From NCBI GenBank assembly GCA_963750735.1, contig CAVVRY010000007.1, positions 310,001-374,000 on the forward strand: 64,000 nucleotides of DNA, written 5' to 3'. This stretch comes from JANTGF01 sp963750735. GTDB taxonomy: Bacteria > Bacteroidota > Bacteroidia > Bacteroidales > VadinHA17. Below the pieces are notes generated by a model. The model made no database searches. It was not told where the DNA came from and saw only the letters and a list, made by a program, of their open reading frames with translations. Below are positions 10,048 to 18,064 of this stretch, in pieces. A program made the position numbers and the translations under genes. How positions within the stretch are numbered: the first letter of the stretch is position 1; the number at the start of each line of letters is the position of its first letter.

Positions 10048-10965
10048 TTAGCCACTGGATTGGGTGATCTGTTCGTAAACTTTAATATTGGAAGGATTAA
10101 TTTCTTTGAGAATTAGGAATACCCTTCGTTGCTGATCGGGGTATGCACCTTTAAATACACTCACAAATTCGTCTGATTTTGCATCATAAATTACCTGTAG
10201 CAGAAACAAATAGGAATCAGGTTGGTTGCGAAAAACACTTTGGAGGAATTTAAGACTTTCCTCAATCTGGTCACGGGCTGTGTTCACATTGCTTTCCATT
10301 TTGTCCATCCCAAGCCTATGATAGGTATAAAGGTAATTCCTAACAGGCCTGTAATTATCATCCATTATATTTTGTGAGAGCCAATACCTGTTTCGGTTTC
10401 CGGATGTACCAAAAGCTTTCCATCCGGCTTCAGGGGCATTCTGGGCATTCATTACAATTGCTTCTGCATATTGCAAATATTGCGTTCCACCTTCCGGTGC
10501 AAAAGTATCATAATCAAGGCCTACAATCATATAAGCATAAAAGGCCAAAATAGATGTCAGGTTTGATAAATGTTGATTGACATCAAAATCGAGCGCTTGG
10601 TATTCAACATAGCTAATATCAAAATTGTTATCCAAAAAATTAAAAACCGTTGTACTGTAGGTTGAGTTATAAACAGGTCTCCTTGACTGGACCTGGATAC
10701 TCCCTCTGTACTGATCGCCGCTCTGCTCAGTAAGATTTATTAATATGTTGCATTCAATCTGTTCGTTGGGGTCGAAAACATTTTGTGTCCACGACCGGTT
10801 ATTCATAAACTCATAAATAGCTGTTTGGAGAGTTTTGAATATTTGCTTATTTGAACCTTGAATTTGCTGAGTAACCAACTGAACATTGCAACGTAATTCC
10901 TGTGCCTGCATATTGTTGGCCAATAAAAACAGTACAAAAAGGAATATATAAAAGAATTTTTTCAC
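10048..10965 (-). CDS. DUF4835 family exported protein
   Basis: 305 residues with a signal peptide (about 21 residues, ending MQAQ before ELRCNV). It matches the Bacteroidota DUF4835 family: an early QLVTQQIQGSNKQIFKTL stretch, FNFLDNNFDISY, and a YAYMIVGLDYDTFAPEGG segment. The mature protein contains one early cysteine (ELRCNV) and no membrane anchor, so it is probably periplasmic. The function is not established. Its constant position between coaBC and recN, with only 7 bp to the coaBC stop, suggests co-transcription rather than a shared pathway. It should be listed as a conserved protein of unknown role. Confidence 0.85.
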   Translation of the reverse strand: MKKFFYIFLFVLFLLANNMQAQELRCNVQLVTQQIQGSNKQIFKTLQTAIYEFMNNRSWTQNVFDPNEQIECNILINLTEQSGDQYRGSIQVQSRRPVYNSTYSTTVFNFLDNNFDISYVEYQALDFDVNQHLSNLTSILAFYAYMIVGLDYDTFAPEGGTQYLQYAEAIVMNAQNAPEAGWKAFGTSGNRNRYWLSQNIMDDNYRPVRNYLYTYHRLGMDKMESNVNTARDQIEESLKFLQSVFRNQPDSYLFLLQVIYDAKSDEFVSVFKGAYPDQQRRVFLILKEINPSNIKVYEQITQSSG

Positions 10966-10972
10966 GCAATGA

Positions 10973-12190
10973 CTATTTTAATTGGATAATTGACTTAACA
11001 ATATCATTGGCAACCTCTTTTTTTGATTTTAAGCCAAATGATTCAATCTTACCCTCTCTGTCAATAATTGACACCTTGTTTGTATCTCCTCCAAAACCTG
11101 CTCCTTTGTCTTTCAAAGAGTTCAATACTATAAGATCTAAGTTCTTACTTTTTAGTTTTTTCTGGGCATTTTGCACTTCATCATGCGTTTCAAGAGCGAA
11201 ACCAACAAGCCATTGTTTTCCTGACTTCAACTGGCCCAATTTGGCGGCTATGTCCTTTGTGGGTTTAAGCCGAATCAAGAGATCCTCTTTTTTCCTTTTA
11301 ATTTTTTTAACACTTGATTCCTCCGGTGCAAAATCACTAACCGCTGCCGACAAAATGGCACCATCCATTTTTGGGAATAATTCAATAGATTTATTATACA
11401 TTTCTTCAGCGGAAGTCACATCGAATCTTTTAATACCAGATAATGCATCTTCCTTTACTGAAATTGGTCCTGCCACCAGGTGCACAATTGCTCCTTTGTC
11501 CATCAGACTCTTAGCCAGGGCCAAACCCATTTTCCCTGAGGAATAGTTACCTATATATCGCACCGGGTCAATGGCTTCAAAAGTAGGCCCAGCCGTAACC
11601 AATATTTTTTTCCCCTTTAGAGGCAGAACTTGATTTTTATTCGTAAAAAAATCGGTTATCTGTCCAAGTATTAATTCAGGTTCCTCCATTCTACCCTGGC
11701 CGGACAGTCCACTGGCTAATTCTCCTACACTAGCATCGATGATGATATTCTTGTATTCCTTAAGTGTTTCAAGGTTTCGTTGAGTGGACGGATGCATAAA
11801 CATGTCCATATCCATTGCAGGTGCCAGCATTACCGGACATCGTGCTGATAGATAAACCGTCAAAAGAAGATTATCGGCAGCTCCAGAAGTCATCTTTCCA
11901 ATTGTATTGGCTGTGGCAGGAGCTATAAGCATCAGATCTGCCCACAAACCCAGGTCAACATGATTGGTCCATTCACCTGAATCCTTTTTAAAAAGATCAA
12001 TTAAGACCGGATTACCAGAAAGGGTTGAAAGAGTAAGTGGTGCAATAAACTCCTTCGCTGCAGGAGTCATTATTACCTTTACCTCAGCACCATTTTTTAC
12101 AAGTAATCGTACCAGGAAAGCTGCTTTATAAGCAGCGATACTCCCGGTAATGCCCAGAATTATTTTTTTTCCATTTAGCATACCGGTCAA
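10973..12190 (-). CDS. coaBC: Bifunctional phosphopantothenoylcysteine decarboxylase / phosphopantothenate-cysteine ligase
   Basis: Performs two successive steps of coenzyme A synthesis. The N-terminal flavoprotein half (CoaC, about 1-185) has GITGSIAAYKA near residue 13 and ARCPVMLAPAMDMDMF near 113. The C-terminal half (CoaB, about 190-405) has KKILVTAGPTFEAIDPVRYI followed by NYSSGKMG, and the KKIKRKKEDLLIRLKPTKDI stretch. 405 residues is the normal length for the fusion. It sits 15 bp after rpoZ and just before the DUF4835 gene, in a compact block that looks like one transcription unit. Confidence 0.95.
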   Translation of the reverse strand: MTGMLNGKKIILGITGSIAAYKAAFLVRLLVKNGAEVKVIMTPAAKEFIAPLTLSTLSGNPVLIDLFKKDSGEWTNHVDLGLWADLMLIAPATANTIGKMTSGAADNLLLTVYLSARCPVMLAPAMDMDMFMHPSTQRNLETLKEYKNIIIDASVGELASGLSGQGRMEEPELILGQITDFFTNKNQVLPLKGKKILVTAGPTFEAIDPVRYIGNYSSGKMGLALAKSLMDKGAIVHLVAGPISVKEDALSGIKRFDVTSAEEMYNKSIELFPKMDGAILSAAVSDFAPEESSVKKIKRKKEDLLIRLKPTKDIAAKLGQLKSGKQWLVGFALETHDEVQNAQKKLKSKNLDLIVLNSLKDKGAGFGGDTNKVSIIDREGKIESFGLKSKKEVANDIVKSIIQLK

Positions 12191-12205
12191 ATTAAAAAAG
12201 AAAGA

Positions 12206-12535
12206 TTATTTATCCTCTTCGATTTCAGGCATTCGATAATAAATTTTCCCCTCACCAAATTCCTGTAAAGCAATCAGAGATGGCTTGGGAAGCTTCTCAT
12301 AGAATTTTGATACCTCAATTTGTTCTCTATTCTCGAAAACTTCCTCCAGGCTATCAGTGTAGTAGGCAAATTCCTCAAGTTTCTTGTTTAATTCCTGTTT
12401 AATTTCTACTCCAATTTGATTTGCCCTTTTTGAACATACAACAACAGTTTCATAAATGTTGCCAGTGTCCATATCCAAATCACGAATCTTTCTGGTCTCT
12501 GTAGTTAAAGGGGCTTGTGTTTTTTTATAGTCCAT
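12206..12535 (-). CDS. rpoZ: RNA polymerase omega subunit, Bacteroidota type
   Basis: 109-residue cytosolic protein. The core TGNIYETVVVCSKRANQI (about 25-42) corresponds to the omega/RPB6 signature region, and the acidic C-terminus (PEIEEDK) is typical of the Bacteroidota form. Omega stabilises the beta' subunit of RNA polymerase. It lies between bamD (30 bp upstream) and coaBC (15 bp downstream), the same order as in other Bacteroidota, which strengthens the call for a short divergent protein. Confidence 0.85.
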   Translation of the reverse strand: MDYKKTQAPLTTETRKIRDLDMDTGNIYETVVVCSKRANQIGVEIKQELNKKLEEFAYYTDSLEEVFENREQIEVSKFYEKLPKPSLIALQEFGEGKIYYRMPEIEEDK

Positions 12536-12565
12536 TTTAATAAAATTTCAATGTAAAGCTGAATA

Positions 12566-13366
12566 TTATTTTGTTAAAAATTCAGTTGACTTGTTGTATA
12601 ATTTCTCCGCTTCTCTTTTAAAATTGCTTTCTGGAAATTCATCAATAAATGAATAATATTCATCAACTGTATCCTGATACCTTTCTTTCTGTCTATCTCT
12701 AATACTTCCCTCAGCATATAAATAATTTGATTGCAACATAAGGAAAAGTAATTCTTCTCTATATTTTGTCTCCGGGTATTCAATAATGCTATTCTTGGCA
12801 GATATTATGGCAGATTTGTATTTCCCTAGATGAAAATACAATTTGGCTGTCATATATGATTTTTCAACAAGAATCTCTTCCAATTCTTTTATCAGTTTAT
12901 CGCATTCTTCAATCTTATCGCTTCCTGGGAACCTAGTTTTAAAAAGAATAAATGAATTAATACCGTTCATCGTATTTGTCTGATCAAGTTCAGGCCTTGC
13001 AATTAATTTATAATAGCAATAGGCTCCCATAAAATCTGCTTCCTCAGCATAGTCACTATTAAAATAAGTTCTGACAAATGTTCTATAATAATGACCTGCC
13101 ATAACATAGTCTTTCATTTCATAATAACATTTTGCCTGGGTATATTCTAGTTCCTCTGCTTTTTCCGTCCCTTTAATTCTTGGTATAACCTGCTCAAATA
13201 AAGTAGCTGCCCTCACATATTGCTTATCTTCATAATACTCCAAAGCCTTTTCCTGCTTTGCTTGAATATCACCACTTTTCAATAGTTTTTCATATTCACC
13301 ACATGAAGTGGAGATTAAAGCAAGCAAAAAGATGGAAAGAAAGTATATGGATCCTCTTCTAAACAT
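12566..13366 (-). CDS. bamD: Outer-membrane assembly lipoprotein BamD
   Basis: 266 residues. The signal peptide ends in a lipobox (LALISTSC, Cys at about 22), so it is lipidated and faces the periplasm. The rest is a chain of TPR-like helical pairs: YYEDKQYVRAATLFEQVI, CYYEMKDYVMAGHYYRTFV, and later KLYFHLGKYKSAIISAK. This matches BamD, which works with BamA to insert beta-barrel proteins. It is the first gene of the bamD-rpoZ-coaBC-DUF4835-recN block. A TATTTTTG box (13378-13371) lies only about 5 nt before the ATG, so the message could be almost leaderless, but no good -33 element goes with it. Confidence 0.9.
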   Translation of the reverse strand: MFRRGSIYFLSIFLLALISTSCGEYEKLLKSGDIQAKQEKALEYYEDKQYVRAATLFEQVIPRIKGTEKAEELEYTQAKCYYEMKDYVMAGHYYRTFVRTYFNSDYAEEADFMGAYCYYKLIARPELDQTNTMNGINSFILFKTRFPGSDKIEECDKLIKELEEILVEKSYMTAKLYFHLGKYKSAIISAKNSIIEYPETKYREELLFLMLQSNYLYAEGSIRDRQKERYQDTVDEYYSFIDEFPESNFKREAEKLYNKSTEFLTK

Positions 13367-13557
13367 TTTGCAAAAATAGAGTTTTCAATTCAATAATGAA
13401 AACATTTTACATCAAACGGCCTATTTGCCAATTTATTATTGGAATTACAGGGTTTCTTTTCAATTAATTTCGACAAGAATGAATAGGCTCTTTAATAGGT
13501 AAACCGGCCTTCGTAATGCAGGCTTCATGTTCAAATATTATACCAATTAAAAGGATA

Positions 13558-13587
13558 TTGTCTGATCATGAAAATTATCTACCTTTG
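13558..13587 (+). promoter_or_regulatory. Bacteroidota-type promoter of the serine palmitoyltransferase-like gene
   Basis: TTG (13558-13560), a 19-nt spacer, then TACCTTTG (13580-13587). This fits both the sequence and spacing of the -33/-7 consensus, and lies 35 nt before the start codon. It is one of the best promoter matches in the window. Confidence 0.7.
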
Positions 13588-13622
13588 TATTCATATTCTA
13601 ACAACCTAAATTATTTAATACC

Positions 13623-14867
13623 GTGGATATATTTAATAAGATAAGAGTTAACAGGGGAGCCCTTGGAAAATATCAACGTTTCGGACATGGATATTTCTTA
13701 TTTCCAAAACTGGAAGGTGAAATTGCACCCCATATGAAGTTCAGGGGAAAAGATGTACTGACCTGGAGTTTAAATAACTACATTGGTCTTGCTAATCACC
13801 CTGAGGTAAGAAAGGCTGATGCCGAGGCTTCCAAAGACTGGGGTCTGGCATACCCTATGGGGGCCAGAATGATGTCAGGACAAACCAGCTTACATGAAGA
13901 ACTCGAAGAAAAACTGGCAAAATTTGTCGGAAAAGAACGTGCCTATTTATTGAATTATGGTTACATGGGTATGGTATCCATTATCGATGCTCTCATCGAC
14001 AGAAAAGATGTTCTGGTATACGATTCAGATTCTCATGCATGTATACTTGATGGGCTTCGGCTCCATATTGGTAAACGGTATGTATATCCGCACAATGACA
14101 TTCAAAATCTTGATAAAGAATTGGAACGCGCTACAAAAATGATTGGGAAAACCGGTGGCGGAATTATGGTTATTACTGAAGGTGTATTTGGTATGGCAGG
14201 TGATCTGGGTAAATTGAGAGAGATAGTTGAGTTAAAGAAAAAATACAATTTCCGCTTACTTGTTGATGATGCACATGGATTTGGAACGATGGGCAAGACA
14301 GGGGCCGGTACTGGTGAACATTTTGATGTTCAGGATGGTATTGATATATATTTCGCCACTTTTGCCAAAGCAATGGCCGGCATTGGTGGCTTTGTTGCCA
14401 GTGACGAGGATGTGGTAGACTTCCTGCAATATAATATGCGTTCTCAAATTTTTGCAAAATCATTACCAATGCCTATGGTAGTGGGTGCATTAAAAAGGCT
14501 TGAATTATTGCAAACCCAGCCTGAATTAAAAGAGAAACTCTGGGTGATAGTTAAGGCTCTTCAAAAAGGATTAAAAGAAAATGGTTTGGATCTGGGTGTT
14601 ACTGAATCTCCTGTTACACCTGTTTATTTTCATGGTGGAGTGAATGAAGGAACAGCAATAACCATGGATCTCAGGGAAAACTATAACATCTTCTGTTCAA
14701 TTGTTGTTTATCCGGTTGTTCCTAAAGACGTAATTATGCTGCGACTTATTCCAACATCAGCACATTCACTAGAAGATGTTGAATATACTGTAAAAGCTTT
14801 TGCAGAGGTCAAGAAAAAGCTGGATGCCGGTAAATATGCAAAAGATAAAGCCCCTGAAATAAAATAA
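13623..14867 (+). CDS. Serine palmitoyltransferase-like alpha-oxoamine synthase
   Basis: PLP-dependent enzyme of the KBL/AONS/SPT group, 414 residues, starting at GTG. No better start lies in frame, and the promoter is correctly placed for it. The start of the protein (MDIFNKIRVNRGALGKYQ, then HGYFLFPKLEGE) is the pattern of Bacteroidota enzymes annotated as serine palmitoyltransferase, which condense serine with an acyl thioester to begin sphingolipid synthesis. VDDAHGFGTMGKTGAGTG carries the cofactor-contacting Asp and His, and the Schiff-base Lys is in ATFAKAMAGIGG. From sequence alone it could also be an 8-amino-7-oxononanoate synthase, but no biotin genes are nearby. It converges on trxB. 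Confidence 0.85.
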   Translation: MDIFNKIRVNRGALGKYQRFGHGYFLFPKLEGEIAPHMKFRGKDVLTWSLNNYIGLANHPEVRKADAEASKDWGLAYPMGARMMSGQTSLHEELEEKLAKFVGKERAYLLNYGYMGMVSIIDALIDRKDVLVYDSDSHACILDGLRLHIGKRYVYPHNDIQNLDKELERATKMIGKTGGGIMVITEGVFGMAGDLGKLREIVELKKKYNFRLLVDDAHGFGTMGKTGAGTGEHFDVQDGIDIYFATFAKAMAGIGGFVASDEDVVDFLQYNMRSQIFAKSLPMPMVVGALKRLELLQTQPELKEKLWVIVKALQKGLKENGLDLGVTESPVTPVYFHGGVNEGTAITMDLRENYNIFCSIVVYPVVPKDVIMLRLIPTSAHSLEDVEYTVKAFAEVKKKLDAGKYAKDKAPEIK

Positions 14868-14877
14868 TAATTTCTAT

Positions 14878-14906
14878 AAAAAAAGGGGATCAATGATCCC
14901 CTTTTT
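14878..14906. terminator. Bidirectional terminator between the SPT-like gene and trxB
   Basis: GGGGATC-AAT-GATCCCC stem with seven A on the left and five T on the right. It can serve the convergent genes on both strands. Confidence 0.9.
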
Positions 14907-14926
14907 CATTTATATTCAAGCATTAT

Positions 14927-15928
14927 TTAATTTTTCTCACTCAAATATCTTTCTGAATCAATGGCGGCTTTACAACCTGAACCCGCAGCTGTAACTGCTT
15001 GACGATAGACAGAATCCATAACATCTCCACAGGCAAAAACTCCATCCACATCGGTTTTGGATGTACCTGGTTCAGTAATAATATAACCTACCTCATCGGT
15101 TTTAAGATATTTTTTAAAGATTTCTGAATTTGGAGTATGTCCTATTGCCAGGAAGAAACCATCGATTTTAATTTTCACCTCTTTTTCATCGGGTGTACCC
15201 ATTTTATAAATCAGGTTTGCACCTTCCACGCCATTCTCGCCAAATAGATCTTTGGTATTGTGTTCATATAAAACTTCAATATTCTTTGTTCTGTTAACAC
15301 GGTCAAGCATAACCTTAGAAGCCCTCATATAATCTTTCCTAACTATAACATAAACTTTGTTGCAAAGTCCGGCCAGGTAAATAGCTTCTTCAGCAGCAGT
15401 ATCTCCACCTCCCACTACAGCCACATCTTTCCCTTTGTAGAAAAAGCCATCACAGGTTGCACACGCTGAAACTCCCATTCCGGCATATTTTGTTTCGGCC
15501 TCAATACCCAGGTATTTTGCAGTTGCCCCGGTGGCAATTATAACAGTATCGGCTTCAATAACAGTCTTATTATCGATGGTAATCTTGTGGGGTTGAGATG
15601 AAAAATCGGCAGCTGTTGCCAATCCCCAACGAACATCAGTACCAAAGCGTTCAGCCTGTTTTTTGAGATCCTCCATCATAACTGGCCCTGTAACACCTTC
15701 AGGGTATCCGGGGTAATTCTCAACCTCAGTTGTTGTTGTTAACTGACCTCCGGGCTGAAGCCCTTCATACAATACCGGGCTCAAATTAGCTCTGGCTGCA
15801 TATATAGCTGCTGTATAGCCAGCCGGCCCTGATCCGATTACTAAACATTTAACTTTTTCTGATGCACCAGATGGTTGACCATCTTTTTTTTCTTCTTTCA
15901 GGTTGTCCATTGACTTAAACAATTCCAT
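14927..15928 (-). CDS. trxB: Thioredoxin-disulfide reductase
   Basis: NADPH-dependent flavoenzyme that reduces thioredoxin, 333 residues, cytosolic. The FAD-binding GSGPAGYTAAIYAARA motif is near residue 32, the redox-active CATCDG near 158, the NADPH-binding GGGDTAAEEA near 176, and a C-terminal GVFACGDV near 296. An N-terminal extension of about 25 mostly charged residues precedes the conserved core. A shorter protein from a later start is possible, but the -7 box upstream suits the longer form. It stands alone and is convergent with the SPT-like gene. Confidence 0.94.
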   Translation of the reverse strand: MELFKSMDNLKEEKKDGQPSGASEKVKCLVIGSGPAGYTAAIYAARANLSPVLYEGLQPGGQLTTTTEVENYPGYPEGVTGPVMMEDLKKQAERFGTDVRWGLATAADFSSQPHKITIDNKTVIEADTVIIATGATAKYLGIEAETKYAGMGVSACATCDGFFYKGKDVAVVGGGDTAAEEAIYLAGLCNKVYVIVRKDYMRASKVMLDRVNRTKNIEVLYEHNTKDLFGENGVEGANLIYKMGTPDEKEVKIKIDGFFLAIGHTPNSEIFKKYLKTDEVGYIITEPGTSKTDVDGVFACGDVMDSVYRQAVTAAGSGCKAAIDSERYLSEKN

Positions 15929-15957
15929 AATATTTTAGATTTATATTGATTCTTGTA

Positions 15958-15965
15958 CAAAAGTA
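15958..15965 (-). promoter_or_regulatory. Likely -7 box of trxB
   Basis: On the minus strand TACTTTTG matches TAnnTTTG, about 30 nt upstream of the trxB start. No clear -33 TTG is found at the usual distance. Confidence 0.4.
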
Positions 15966-16099
15966 ATTCGATTTTTCAGAATTCATTGTCCTGAGGATGA
16001 CAATATCTGTACCAAAATAAAAAACCTGAAATTTTTGCAGGTAAATAGAAGGTTTGATAATTTTTCATTCTAAAAAATTAGAATATCTACCTTTCTAAA

Positions 16100-16351
16100 A
16101 TGTTCTCCGTTTACATCCTCAAATCAATCAATCACGGAAAATATTACATTGGACAGACAAACAATCTTGATGTTAGGCTTAAGAGTCATAACCAGGGAGA
16201 AAATAAGTATTCAAATCCGTATAAACCCTGGAAAGTTATTTTTCACAAGTCCTACGAAACAAGGACAGAAGCTTTGGCAGTAGAAAAAAAACTTAAAGCA
16301 CTTAAAAAACGAGAATTAGTTGTTAAATTTGCCATCGCAAAATCAGTTTGA
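16100..16351 (+). CDS. GIY-YIG nuclease-domain protein, copy 1
   Basis: 83-residue single-domain protein. The GIY-YIG signature appears as VYI (4-6) and YIG (16-18), with Arg26, His30 and the metal-binding candidate Glu62 all in place. This is the small UvrC-N-terminal-like (YhbQ/UPF0213-type) form with no added DNA-binding domain. The C-terminus is highly basic (KKLKALKKRE). The reading frame ends in AKSV because of one extra base relative to copy 5, which ends QNQFEKS. This copy has unique sequence upstream, so it is probably the oldest or boundary copy. Nuclease activity is inferred from the family only; the target is unknown. Confidence 0.85.
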   Translation: MFSVYILKSINHGKYYIGQTNNLDVRLKSHNQGENKYSNPYKPWKVIFHKSYETRTEALAVEKKLKALKKRELVVKFAIAKSV

Positions 16352-16373
16352 AAAATTATAACTGGTTTTTTTT

Positions 16374-16509
16374 CGGGATGTAGTCCCGAATTTGAAATCA
16401 TCGGGATGTAGTCCCGAATTTCCCAGATCTTCGATCTGAGAAAAATTCGAGGATTCTCGAAATTTTACCGAAATTGAAAATTTCGTAAATTTCGGAACTC
16501 AGTCCGGTT
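16374..16509 (+). repeat. Hairpin-rich spacer 1 with split tRNA-Pro 5' pieces
   Basis: In order: CGGGATGTAGTCCCG hairpin (tRNA nt 1-10 plus a complement), the same hairpin again at about 16402, CAGATCTTCGATCTG hairpin, TTCGAG/CTCGAA hairpin, CCGAAATT/AATTTCGG hairpin, then CTCAGTCCGGTT (tRNA nt 11-22). Runs of T precede it. It could be a structured RNA, a terminator cluster or element ends. Confidence 0.8.
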
Positions 16510-16522
16510 GAACTTCCCCAAT

Positions 16523-16784
16523 ATGTTTTGCGTTTATATACTCGAAGCTATCAATTACGGAAAATATTACATTGGCCAGACGAATAATCTTGATGTTAGG
16601 CTTAAAGAGTCATAACCAGGGAGAAAATAAGTATTCAAATCCGTATAAACCCTGGAAAGTCATTTTTCACAAGTCCTACGAAACAAGGGCAGAAGCTTTG
16701 GCAGTAGAAAAAAAACTTAAAGCACTAAAAAAACGAGAATTAGTTGTTAAATTTGCCGTACAAAATCAGTTTGAAAAATCATAA
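16523..16784 (+). pseudogene. GIY-YIG nuclease, copy 2, frameshifted
   Basis: Starts like copies 3-5 (MFCVYIL) and keeps YYIGQTNNLD, but one extra A in the run at 16604-16606 shifts the frame so that translation stops after about 30 residues. The remainder, from SHNQGENK to QNQFEKS, stays intact in the next frame. The sister copies show the run with one A fewer, so the change is an insertion here. Functionally it is probably dead unless the base is a sequencing error. Confidence 0.8.
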
Positions 16785-16796
16785 CTGGTTTTTTTT

Positions 16797-16935
16797 CGGG
16801 ATGTAGTCCCGAATATTGAAATCATCGGGATGTAGTCCCGAATTTCCCAGATCTTCGATCTGAGAAAAATTCGAGGATTCTCGAAATTTTACCGAAATTG
16901 AAAATTTCGTAAATTTCGGAACTCAGTCCGGTTTA
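16797..16935 (+). repeat. Hairpin-rich spacer 2 with split tRNA-Pro 5' pieces
   Basis: Same order of hairpins as spacer 1. CGGGATGTAG at 16797-16806 and CTCAGTCCGGTTTA at 16922-16935 match tRNA-Pro nt 1-10 and 11-24 exactly. Nearly identical to spacers 3 and 4. Confidence 0.8.
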
Positions 16936-16946
16936 ACTTCCCCAAT

Positions 16947-17208
16947 ATGTTTTGCGTTTATATACTCGAATCTGTCAATCATGGAAAATATTATATTGGC
17001 CAGACCAACAATCTTGATCAAAGATTAAATAGTCATAACCAGGGAGAAAATAAGTACACAAATCCGTATAAACCCTGGAAAGTAATTTTTCACAAGTCAT
17101 TCCGAAACAAGGTCAGAATCAATGGCAGTAGAAAAAAAACTTAAAGCACTTAAAAAACGAGAATTAGTTGTTAAATTTGCCATCGAAAATCAGTTTGTAG
17201 TTTCTTAA
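16947..17208 (+). pseudogene. GIY-YIG nuclease, copy 3, frameshifted
   Basis: Begins MFCVYILESVNHGKYYIGQ and is intact through KPWKVIFHKS. There, near 17098-17103, a TCATTCCG where sister copies have TCCTACG adds one base, and the frame runs out within about 15 residues. The rest (MAVEKKLK through NQFVVS) remains readable in the next frame to 17208. The predicted metal-binding Glu is therefore lost from the translated product. Confidence 0.8.
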
Positions 17209-17219
17209 CTGTTTTTTTT

Positions 17220-17358
17220 CGGGATGTAGTCCCGAATATTGAAATCATCGGGATGTAGTCCCGAATTTCCCAGATCTTCGATCTGAGAAAAATTCGAGGA
17301 TTCTCGAAATTTTACCGAAATTGAAAATTTCGTAAATTTCGGAACTCAGTCCGGTTTA
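17220..17358 (+). repeat. Hairpin-rich spacer 3 with split tRNA-Pro 5' pieces
   Basis: CGGGATGTAG at 17220-17229 and CTCAGTCCGGTTTA at 17345-17358, with the same five hairpins between them. Confidence 0.8.
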
Positions 17359-17369
17359 ACTCCCCCAAA

Positions 17370-17621
17370 ATGTTTTGCGTTTATATACTCGAATCTGTCA
17401 ATCATGGAAAATATTACATTGGCCAGACCAACAATCTTGATCAAAGATTAAAGAGTCATAACCAGGGAGAAAATAAGTATTCAAATCCGTATAAACCCTG
17501 GAAAGTCATTTTTCACAAGTCCTACGAAACAAGGTCAGAATCAATGGCAGTAGAAAAAAAACTTAAAGCACTTAAAAAACGAGAATTAGTTGTTAAATTT
17601 GCCATCGCAAAATCAGTTTGA
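17370..17621 (+). CDS. GIY-YIG nuclease-domain protein, copy 4
   Basis: Intact 83-residue copy with VYI, YIG, Arg26, His30 and Glu62 present. It shares the DQRL variant with copy 3 (copies 1, 2 and 5 have DVRL) and the RSESMAVEKK variant also seen in copy 3, which suggests copies 3 and 4 arose from one another. Like copy 1 it ends in AKSV. The start MFCVYIL is followed at once by the fold, so the start codon is secure. Confidence 0.85.
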   Translation: MFCVYILESVNHGKYYIGQTNNLDQRLKSHNQGENKYSNPYKPWKVIFHKSYETRSESMAVEKKLKALKKRELVVKFAIAKSV

Positions 17622-17642
17622 AAATTCATAACTGTTTTTTTT

Positions 17643-17781
17643 CGGGATGTAGTCCCGAATATTGAAATCATCGGGATGTAGTCCCGAATTTCCCAGATCT
17701 TCGATCTGAGAAAAATTCGAGGATTCTCGAAATTTTACCGAAATTGAAAATTTCGTAAATTTCGGAACTCAGTCCGGTTTA
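17643..17781 (+). repeat. Hairpin-rich spacer 4 with split tRNA-Pro 5' pieces
   Basis: CGGGATGTAG at 17643-17652 and CTCAGTCCGGTTTA at 17768-17781, with the same hairpin series between them. Confidence 0.8.
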
Positions 17782-17791
17782 ACTCCCTAAA

Positions 17792-18052
17792 ATGTTTTGC
17801 GTTTATATCCTCGAATCTATCAATCATGGAAAATATTACATTGGCCAGACAAATAATCTTGATGTTAGACTAAAGAGTCATAACCAGGGAGAAAATAAGT
17901 ATTCAAATCCGTATAAACCCTGGAAAGTTATTTTTCACAAGTCCTACGAAACAAGGGCAGAAGCTTTGGCAGTAGAAAAAAAACTTAAAGCACTAAAAAA
18001 ACGAGAATTAGTTGTTAAATTTGCCATGCAAAATCAGTTTGAAAAATCATAA
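17792..18052 (+). CDS. GIY-YIG nuclease-domain protein, copy 5
   Basis: Intact 86-residue copy ending MQNQFEKS. It has all GIY-YIG residues (VYI, YIG, Arg26, His30, Glu62). It is followed by only 12 bp, including a T-run, before the tRNA-Pro gene, without the hairpin spacer that follows each of the other copies. This last junction is where the two tRNA pieces are fused into a working tRNA gene. Confidence 0.85.
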   Translation: MFCVYILESINHGKYYIGQTNNLDVRLKSHNQGENKYSNPYKPWKVIFHKSYETRAEALAVEKKLKALKKRELVVKFAMQNQFEKS

Positions 18053-18064
18053 CTGGTTTTTTTT

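Noticed and set aside
10902..11546. 214-residue plus-strand ORF
   Set aside because: Antisense to coaBC, where the minus-strand gene is unmistakable.
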